This document shows, one piece after another, positions 57,839 to 64,000 of a stretch of DNA of 64,000 nt; position 1 is the stretch's first letter, and the number at the start of each line of letters is the position of its first letter. The stretch is from Pontiella desulfatans (lineage in GTDB: Bacteria; Verrucomicrobiota; Kiritimatiellia; Kiritimatiellales; Pontiellaceae), in assembly GCF_900890425.1 (NCBI RefSeq), contig NZ_CAAHFG010000001.1, positions 2,604,001 through 2,668,000 on the forward strand. The letters run 5' to 3'. The notes beneath the pieces are model-generated. The model did not search any database and was not told the DNA's origin. It saw nothing but the letters and a program-made list of their open reading frames with translations. The position numbers were made by a program, and so were the translations under genes.

Positions 57839-60784
57839 CTACGGACTATTTTCGATGATGAGACGGATGAAGGTTTGGCTTTCCCCGGCCGGGATGGTGT
57901 TGGTGATGATGTCGAAGGTGCCGCCGGTCACGTTGGTGCCGACCACGGAATACCCCGCGTTTGTCCAGACATTGGAAACGAGGTTGGTGCTGGTTTCGAG
58001 GTAATAGACGAGGTCGGGATCGTTGGCCCGCTTCACGTAGATATAGTCGAACCCGCTGCCGGCATTTCCAAAGATGGGAAGAATCCCGAGGTTCAGCGCG
58101 TTGGTCGGATTTCCGCCGAGGCCGTATTCATAGAGGTTGCTCAGGCCATCGTTATCGTCATCGCCCGACTCCTCCTCCGCCAGACCGTAGAGGGTCGCCC
58201 ACATGCCATAGGGGCTTAGGCCCGTCGGAACAACCGCCGCATAGGAAGTACCCACGCGGATTTCATCGATATTCAGATCCGGCAGCGCCCCGTTGCTGTT
58301 GAGCTCGAGGGCGGAAAGCGTGGAACCGAGCTCGATGGAATAGCTCGAGATGGCGCTTCCAGGGGTTGGAACTTCCGTCAGGTTCGGATTCTTGAACACA
58401 TAAACCTGCTCATCGCCGGCTTCGTAAAAATCGATGCGAACCACATACAGGTCGTCCTGGTTCAACGGGTTGTTGTCGAACCCGCCGGCCGTGACCGCAT
58501 TGTTGTTGAACACCACCGCAAACATTCCGTTGTCGACGGCACCCGATGCACCGGTCTGATGAAAACGGATTTCCAGCGTATCGGCATCAAACGGCAAACC
58601 CAGCCACGACTGTTGGCGGTCGGAATCCTCCAGGCTCGCCATGTAGGCCACATAGGCGGTATCGCCGTCGCTGAACGAAACCGGCGAAGACAGCGCAGCG
58701 GAGAACGGCCCCTGATCGCCGACCAGCAGTCCGGCGCTGCCTTCCGTCTGCAGGGTAAAGGTTCCATCGGTGTAAGGCGCGGCGAAGGCTTCGTATTTTT
58801 TATTTTCATCCGTTCCGTTGGCATCGGCGGAGCTGTCCCAGGGCTGCAGGTTGATCGCCCCGGTCAGGACTCCGATGAAGGAATCGCCCTCGCCCAGCCC
58901 GGTGCCGTGGCTGAAGGGTTCGTAGACCAAAAGGTCTCCGGGCGGCGGCGGTTCGGGCGGCGTTCCACCTCCCAGGTCGAAATAATCATCGCCCGGTTCA
59001 AACTCGGCCACGACCGTATGATTGGCCGCCACATCCGCAAACGTCACATTCTGCAGACGCCCTTGATCCACGCCATCGACCGTTACGGTTTTGATGCGGT
59101 TTCCAGGGTTTGGAATAATGGCGACGGAGCGCGCCATGCCCTCGGGGGTCGGGAGCGCACCGGAAGGCGACAGGGTTCCGCTCCCGATGGCCGTGGCCGT
59201 CACCGTATGGATGTTGCCCTCGGTGGTGAAGCTGATGTTCGATGTCGTGTTCGGATCGATATCGAACCAGGTCGAGGCATTGGCGGCGGTGACCAGCTGA
59301 TTGCCCGCCACGATGTTGATGAATTTAAAGTCGCGGATCATCGCCTTCACCCCGTTGCGCTCAAAGCCGTGGATCGGGTTTTTGACGATGCCGCCGTTGG
59401 CGGCGGTGAAGCTCTCGATGATGATATTCCTGAAGGTGAAATCCTTAATTTCGCCCGGATTGCCCGGATCCCAGGCCGTACCGCCGTCGTATTCAATCGT
59501 CACGTTGGCCAGCAGACTAAGGTTGTTTTCGCAGTAGATATTTTCAAGAACGTTGGATTCCTGGTTCACGCCCTGGTTGAGCACGGAGCCGATAACGCCG
59601 CGGTTACGGTTATAGGAATGCCACTCGGGATTGATGAAATAGAGATTGGTGTAGGTGGTATAACCCGTGCCGAGATTATTCCAGCCCAGCTGGCCGAACG
59701 CGCCGTTGCGCATCGGCCAGATCACGCTGTTCTGTCCGGTGTGCAGATCGCGGGCATAATCGAGGTCGTCGCTCGTTTTAAGAAAGACCGCATCAATCAG
59801 CGAACCGCCGCCGGGGCGCAGGCCGTCGTGGTTGGAGGCCCAGCCGATGACCTTGACGTTGCGATAGGTGTTGCGCTTGGCGCTCGGCCAGGTGTGGTGT
59901 GTCGGGTTCTCCACAATCACACCTTCATACCGTCCGTCATCACTGCCCATAAATTCCATGAAGCCGTCCTTGGTTCCGGACTCATCGCGGATGGCGTGCC
60001 ACCATAAATGCTGCCCGGTAAAAATGCCGCGGCCATAGATGCGCAGGTCGTCCTTTCCGTTGGCGTGGATTGCGCCCTTGATGAACGCACCACCCGCCGC
60101 ATAAACCTCCTGCCCATGCTTGCCGATCGGCATCGACGACATGCGCGGGTTGGCCGGATAACGCGCCTGCAGGTCGTGCACCCCCGGCGGGAAATAGATC
60201 AGATCGGCCGATGCAAGCGCCGCCTCCGAAACGGAGGGTGAATAGACCACCACCCCGGCGGCGTTGGTGTTCGGCACATCGGTCTCCGGCGCATCGCCGA
60301 ACAGCATCAGACCGTTTTTAATATCCTTCCCGCCGCTGCCATCGTCATCCTGGTTATCAGCGCTCACAAAATTGACGCTGATGTATTCCGTGCGGTCGTC
60401 GACATTGCTCAGCTTGAAGCGAACCGTTCGACCATCGAAAAAGTAGGGGTTGATGCCATAGGCTTTCGGCTGAATCTCCACGCGCGGCGCGGTGGTGCCA
60501 TAGAGCTTGGTGACTTCCACATCGATCTCGCCGGTGAAGGCATACTGCACAAACGACATCGAGCGGTTATCGAGCACACCGGTCACGCCGTCGCCATCCT
60601 CACCGGGTGTCAGGTTCGGTTCGGAATAGTGGGTATACATGGTATTGGTCACCCCGCCCTGCCACATCCGCACCTGATACAACGAGGAAATCGGCGCCGC
60701 CGACGGCCAGGGATAGTCGACAATGGCCGCCGATGCGGCCAGCCCGCCAAACACAACTAAGAAAACCAATGCACGTCTTTTCAT
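57839..60784 (-). CDS. Secreted GH49-like parallel beta-helix glycoside hydrolase
   Basis: I choose the ATG at 60784 (MKRRALVFLVVFGGLAASA). The 981-residue protein begins with a beta-sandwich (about 20-180: MWQGGVTNTMYTHY; VEIQPKAYGIN) and a right-handed beta-helix (about 180-540) with GRGIFTGQHLWWH, HDGLRPGGGSLIDAVFLKTS and the paired aspartates of SDDLDYARDLH. This layout fits the GH49 dextranase/isopullulanase group, in which aspartates in this region are catalytic. Behind it lie an InlB-like repeat (TVVAEFEPGDDYFDLGGG), a proline linker, a concanavalin-like domain, a calcium-type spacer (DDDNDGLSNLYEYGLGG) and the TNLVSNVW ... TFIRLIIE tail. It ends 3 bp from the convergent regulator stop. 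A sulfated-glycan specificity is possible but not shown. Confidence 0.8.
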   Translation of the reverse strand: MKRRALVFLVVFGGLAASAAIVDYPWPSAAPISSLYQVRMWQGGVTNTMYTHYSEPNLTPGEDGDGVTGVLDNRSMSFVQYAFTGEIDVEVTKLYGTTAPRVEIQPKAYGINPYFFDGRTVRFKLSNVDDRTEYISVNFVSADNQDDDGSGGKDIKNGLMLFGDAPETDVPNTNAAGVVVYSPSVSEAALASADLIYFPPGVHDLQARYPANPRMSSMPIGKHGQEVYAAGGAFIKGAIHANGKDDLRIYGRGIFTGQHLWWHAIRDESGTKDGFMEFMGSDDGRYEGVIVENPTHHTWPSAKRNTYRNVKVIGWASNHDGLRPGGGSLIDAVFLKTSDDLDYARDLHTGQNSVIWPMRNGAFGQLGWNNLGTGYTTYTNLYFINPEWHSYNRNRGVIGSVLNQGVNQESNVLENIYCENNLSLLANVTIEYDGGTAWDPGNPGEIKDFTFRNIIIESFTAANGGIVKNPIHGFERNGVKAMIRDFKFINIVAGNQLVTAANASTWFDIDPNTTSNISFTTEGNIHTVTATAIGSGTLSPSGALPTPEGMARSVAIIPNPGNRIKTVTVDGVDQGRLQNVTFADVAANHTVVAEFEPGDDYFDLGGGTPPEPPPPGDLLVYEPFSHGTGLGEGDSFIGVLTGAINLQPWDSSADANGTDENKKYEAFAAPYTDGTFTLQTEGSAGLLVGDQGPFSAALSSPVSFSDGDTAYVAYMASLEDSDRQQSWLGLPFDADTLEIRFHQTGASGAVDNGMFAVVFNNNAVTAGGFDNNPLNQDDLYVVRIDFYEAGDEQVYVFKNPNLTEVPTPGSAISSYSIELGSTLSALELNSNGALPDLNIDEIRVGTSYAAVVPTGLSPYGMWATLYGLAEEESGDDDNDGLSNLYEYGLGGNPTNALNLGILPIFGNAGSGFDYIYVKRANDPDLVYYLETSTNLVSNVWTNAGYSVVGTNVTGGTFDIITNTIPAGESQTFIRLIIENSP

Positions 60785-60918
60785 GTTTCGAATATGCCTC
60801 TGGAAAAGCAGACCTTCCAGCCATGCGAGCGAAAAAGTTTCCCGTTTTTGCGCAGGATCGGGAAAAGAATGCGCGATCAAGGCTTAACAAAACCCAGCCG
60901 CTTCCCTTTTATGACGGG
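60785..60918. promoter_or_regulatory. Divergent promoter region between GH49-like and DUF1593 genes
   Basis: These 134 bp hold TTTTGCGCA (60846-60854) and a nearby ATGCGCGAT (60869-60877), spaced 23 nt apart (start to start). The same 9-base word occurs next to the XylR-like gene, so this may be a target of that regulator. A single shared 9-mer is weak evidence. Confidence 0.35.
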
Positions 60919-61956
60919 ATGCAGAAAAAATTGTTCATTCTAGCCGTTTGCTTTGTTACCGCGATCCTTCCGTGCATCGGAAAGCCCAAGGTTTGGATCA
61001 TCAGCGACATGACCGATAAGACCCTGCCGGGAGGCAACAAGGAAGGCACCATTAACGATCCGGACGACATCTCCGCCATGGCGGGTTATCTGCTGATGGC
61101 GAACGAGTTTGAAACGCTGGGCATCGTGGTGGGCAGCACCCATCGCAAAGAACATGCAACCACGCCCAACCAGGCCCAATGGGCAAACACATATTTCGGA
61201 CAGGCGTACGCCAAGGATTTGCCGGGACTGAAAACCCTCGGCGATTATCCCGCCCGCATTCCATTCATCCAATCCTCCATCAAAGAGAGTGCCGAACGGT
61301 TCAACCCCAACCGGGAATATGATTCACTCAAACCCTATCCCTCCATCGCCGCACTGTTCCAGGCTTTGGAAAAAGAAGACGGCACCGTAAACGTGCTTTG
61401 CTGGGGATCGCTCACCGAACCGGCCATCCTCGTCAACCATTGCCTGAACCATGGTCGCGACGACCTGCTGAAGAAAACCCGCTTCATCGCCCACTGGACG
61501 AACTCCTCCCTGCACCAGGGCACGCCCGAGCACCCTGAACACGTTGCCAACTGCCGCGAAGACGCCAAGGCCTGCGCCTACCTCAAGGCCATGGCTAAGG
61601 TAGGCCTCGTCGACTACCGCGAATGCGGTGCCATCGGCCAGCACGGCATCGTCAGCGGCGCGCCTAAAGGAAAAGCCTACTACGATCAGTTCCACACCAG
61701 CGCCCTCGGCACTATTTTTGTGGAAGGCAAGTTTGTCTTCAATGGCGTCGACCACTCCGACTCCGCCACCTATTGGACACTGCTCGGCGACTGGGGCGTA
61801 AAGCTCGACGATATTACCTCAACCGGCACAAACGATCCGGAAACCGAACGCGCCAACGAAGCAAAATTCAAAGCCCGCTCACACGACATCCATAACGAGC
61901 TGCTCCGCCGCTCCAACGCGGCGGGCATAGCCCATTCTCCCGCCCTGCACGATTGA
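60919..61956 (+). CDS. DUF1593 (nucleoside-hydrolase-like) secreted protein
   Basis: The start at 60919 (MQKKLFILAVCFVTAILPCIG) gives a signal peptide; the longer open frame runs back through the divergent promoter. The 345-residue protein has the DUF1593 N-terminal domain, related to nucleoside hydrolases, with a calcium-site-like motif in GTINDPDDISAMAGYLLMAN, then LKPYPSIAALFQALEKE and VNVLCWGSLTEPAILVNH. Proteins of this domain are found in polysaccharide loci and are thought to act on glycosides, but the reaction here is unknown. It is divergent from the GH49-like gene. Confidence 0.85.
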   Translation: MQKKLFILAVCFVTAILPCIGKPKVWIISDMTDKTLPGGNKEGTINDPDDISAMAGYLLMANEFETLGIVVGSTHRKEHATTPNQAQWANTYFGQAYAKDLPGLKTLGDYPARIPFIQSSIKESAERFNPNREYDSLKPYPSIAALFQALEKEDGTVNVLCWGSLTEPAILVNHCLNHGRDDLLKKTRFIAHWTNSSLHQGTPEHPEHVANCREDAKACAYLKAMAKVGLVDYRECGAIGQHGIVSGAPKGKAYYDQFHTSALGTIFVEGKFVFNGVDHSDSATYWTLLGDWGVKLDDITSTGTNDPETERANEAKFKARSHDIHNELLRRSNAAGIAHSPALHD

Positions 61957-62127
61957 CGAGTCCCCGCGGCATCCCTAGCATCCGAATTCTAAAATACATT
62001 CGAAAGGGTTGCTGCCATGAAAATGTATAAGCCGGTTTTCACCGGGTGTCTGATTCCATCGCTGCTGCTCGCGAAGGCTGCGAAAGCAAACCCATCGCCC
62101 GCCCCTGGGAAAACTAAGGCCTGCTCC

Positions 62128-64000
62128 CTATGGAGCCTCGCCAAGGGCCTGGCGCAAAAACCGGGCGGGTTCTGTGGTGTCAGCGGGAACGCGCAGGGTA
62201 CGGGTGCCGTCGCCATGGTCGATATGGGTCGCGGCATCGACCGCGCCGGGCGTGCGGGAATCCCAGATGACAGCGGACGTCCCGCCCAGGAGATTCGTTC
62301 GGGCTTCCACCTGATAGAAGATCGAGTTGCGCGAATCGCGGTAGCGGAATTCATAGTAGAGCGCGTTGCCGGATGTTCCAAGGGCTGGAAGCAGCCCGGC
62401 CAGGCCGGTGTCCGGCGTTAAAGGATCCGTTCCCAGACTGAACTCGTGAATATTGGCGAGGCCGTCGCGGTCGGGATCGGCGGCATTCGCCATGGTTCCG
62501 GCATCCTGGCCATGGCCGGAGCTGCCGAACCGGAAGTTGGTCAGATCGCCTTCACGCTCATTCGGATAGGTTCCTTCGGCCAGAGCGATATTCAGCAGTG
62601 CGATCATCTCCGCTTTCACCGAACCAAACGCATTGGAGTCCGCCAGGTTGATGAACTCCTCCGGGTCGTTATCCAGATCGTAGAGTTCGGTCTGATGATT
62701 ATCGTCGTTGTACCGAATCAGTTTAAAGCGCTCCATGCGCACCATGTTGTGCGCAACACTGCCATAGGTGGTATGCGTGGGAATATTCCAGGTGGAGCGC
62801 GGATTTTCGAGCAGCGGGGTCAGGTCGTGACCGGTAATGCGGGCGTCCGGCAGCGGAAGGCCGGCCATGGCGGCGACCGTCGGATAAAGGTCGACCAGAT
62901 TGACCGCGCGGAAGCAGCGAAGGCCGTGGCTCTGCGGATTGCGCGGATCCTTGATGAGCAACAACTGGTTTGCCGCATCGTCCCAGAGCGAAAATTTGCT
63001 CTGCTTTAGTTTTTCGCCCAGGTGATACCCATGATCGCTCCAGAGGATCACCATCGTGTTGTCCGCAAACGGACTGTTTTCAAGTCCGTCCAACAGGCGG
63101 CCGACAGCCCGGTCGGCCAGGGCACAACTGGCAAAGTAGTGTTGAAGCATGTCTTTCCAGATTGCGAGATCGCCATCCGCCCCCGCCAATGCAATGCCGT
63201 GATCGAGAATTTTCACAAACTCATCGGAACCATCCAGCCCACTCCAGTTGAGCCCCTGCCCCGGCAGGTCGTCGCCATCGGCGGCGAACTCGTTGTACAT
63301 TGCCCGGGTAACCGTCATTTCATTGGTCGGAAACAGATCGATCAGATCCTTTGTTGCATAATACGGCGTGTGCGGGCGAAAGATCCCGCAGGCGAGAAAA
63401 AAGGGTTGGTTGGTGGATACCAAGAAAACATCACTTCCGTTCACCATGGTTCCCTGTTCCATTACCCGAGCCATAAAATCGGCTTTGGCATAATCGTTCA
63501 GCTGGGAATATACCGCATCGCTTCCCCCCTCCTGGCCCCACTCAAAGCGACTGTCCGGAACAGCCCCGAAAAAGCTCGGCACTTTTGCGCCGGCTCCCCC
63601 GCCGACATTGCTCCACGTTGACCAGGAGCGCGGATAGTCCGAATCGGCCCGATCACTGCCGGAGTGAAAAATCTTGCCGGTCTCCGCCGTGTACCAGCCG
63701 TTGTTCTTCAACAGTTCCGGCAGGGTGATGGCATCGGCCATCGGCTGTTCGCCACCGTACGACCAATCGCGGAAATAGATGCCCCCTTCATTTCCGGCCA
63801 TGCCATGAACATGGGGCCGGATTCCGGTCATGAGCGAGGCGCGCGACGGGTTGCACGCCGGAACCGCACACTGGGAATTGAGAAAGGCAACCCCCTCGCC
63901 GGCCAGCCGATCCATATTCGGCGTCATGCGTGCAACCACCTTCGAGCGCAGCACGGGATCCGGATAGATCCGATGCAACAGATGCCCCGGCTGGCTCTCA
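62128..64000 (-). CDS. Secreted S1 sulfatase, iduronate-2-sulfatase-like, cut by the window edge
   Basis: The frame is open to the right edge, so the N-terminus (signal peptide and first metal-binding aspartates) lies outside. Visible are TPNMDRLAGEGVAF, the formylglycine motif in VPACNPSRASLMTGIRPH, GKIFHSGSDR, FRPHTPYYA and LWSDHGYHLGEKLKQSK. After the sulfatase domain comes a calcium-type spacer (NAADPDRDGLANIHEFSLG) and a tail ending ARFLRQALGEAP, the same arrangement as the other large secreted proteins. At least 624 residues are encoded in the window. The upstream promoter is not visible. Confidence 0.9.
   Translation of the reverse strand, partial: ESQPGHLLHRIYPDPVLRSKVVARMTPNMDRLAGEGVAFLNSQCAVPACNPSRASLMTGIRPHVHGMAGNEGGIYFRDWSYGGEQPMADAITLPELLKNNGWYTAETGKIFHSGSDRADSDYPRSWSTWSNVGGGAGAKVPSFFGAVPDSRFEWGQEGGSDAVYSQLNDYAKADFMARVMEQGTMVNGSDVFLVSTNQPFFLACGIFRPHTPYYATKDLIDLFPTNEMTVTRAMYNEFAADGDDLPGQGLNWSGLDGSDEFVKILDHGIALAGADGDLAIWKDMLQHYFASCALADRAVGRLLDGLENSPFADNTMVILWSDHGYHLGEKLKQSKFSLWDDAANQLLLIKDPRNPQSHGLRCFRAVNLVDLYPTVAAMAGLPLPDARITGHDLTPLLENPRSTWNIPTHTTYGSVAHNMVRMERFKLIRYNDDNHQTELYDLDNDPEEFINLADSNAFGSVKAEMIALLNIALAEGTYPNEREGDLTNFRFGSSGHGQDAGTMANAADPDRDGLANIHEFSLGTDPLTPDTGLAGLLPALGTSGNALYYEFRYRDSRNSIFYQVEARTNLLGGTSAVIWDSRTPGAVDAATHIDHGDGTRTLRVPADTTEPARFLRQALGEAP

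Noticed and set aside
62017-62127. ATG with a signal-like start (MKMYKPVFTGCLIPSLLLAKA) on the plus strand
   Set aside because: It runs antisense into the end of the sulfatase gene and has no recognisable domain. It could be the 5' relic of another gene but evidence is insufficient for a call.
1-64000. CRISPR arrays, tRNA, rRNA, phage genes, integrative element ends
   Set aside because: No regularly spaced repeats, no cloverleaf or rRNA-like sequence, and no phage or conjugation genes were seen. The only mobile element is the IS at 8080-9469.

Overview
The window looks like one chromosomal polysaccharide-degradation locus from an anaerobic, sulfatase-rich member of the PVC group. I infer a Kiritimatiellota (Pontiella-like) organism because of the density of type I sulfatases, one PEP-CTERM protein, very large secreted multidomain proteins, and symporter-based rather than TonB-based uptake. 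No 16S or other phylogenetic marker is present, so the assignment is by gene content only. There are no rRNA, tRNA or CRISPR features. Twelve sulfatase genes occur in 64 kb (one chimeric, one cut by the window edge), but no formylglycine-generating or anSME maturase is encoded here.

Left part (1-43.3 kb): a response regulator/histidine kinase pair (98-3609), a sialidase-like protein plus sulfatase (3679-6145), a LamG-DUF1080 protein whose start codon was hit by an insertion sequence (6276-9474), a pseudogene remnant, a GH43 enzyme, a chimeric two-part sulfatase, and an array of four large secreted proteins sharing one N-terminal module (PhoD-like phosphatase, sulfatase, Fn3 protein, PEP-CTERM protein; 14.7-26.0 kb). 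Then follow a 1505-residue metzincin-type protease (26.2-30.8 kb), a second paralogous RR/HK pair (30.9-34.4 kb), a GH43-like enzyme, and a translationally coupled operon of five sulfatases divergent from a GH2 glycosidase (35.8-45.3 kb). Ten transcription units or their edges in this part carry the same 24-bp promoter element (TGTAGCTAG, 2 nt, TTGGTGACATGAC), usually followed 21 nt after its TGACAT core by a TANNNT -10 box. This looks like one co-regulated regulon.

Right part (45.6-64 kb): a second unit without that element. A sodium:solute symporter with an unusual soluble insert, a probable cytoplasmic GH27 alpha-galactosidase, a secreted internally duplicated protein of unknown family and three iduronate-2-sulfatase-like enzymes form one minus-strand operon ending at an intrinsic terminator near 45.4 kb. 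A XylR-like (LacI-type sensor plus AraC HTH) regulator is divergent from the symporter. A GH49-like beta-helix protein, a DUF1593 protein and a twelfth sulfatase complete the window.

Together the genes would desulfate and depolymerise a sulfated, galactose-containing (and possibly xylose- or arabinose-decorated) algal-type polysaccharide outside the cell, import the sugar with sodium, and finish hydrolysis inside. The locus has visibly evolved by duplication, deletion-fusion and repeat insertion: two gene remnants, one sulfatase fusion, one IS insertion with a target duplication, and several signal peptides encoded by dispersed repeats.
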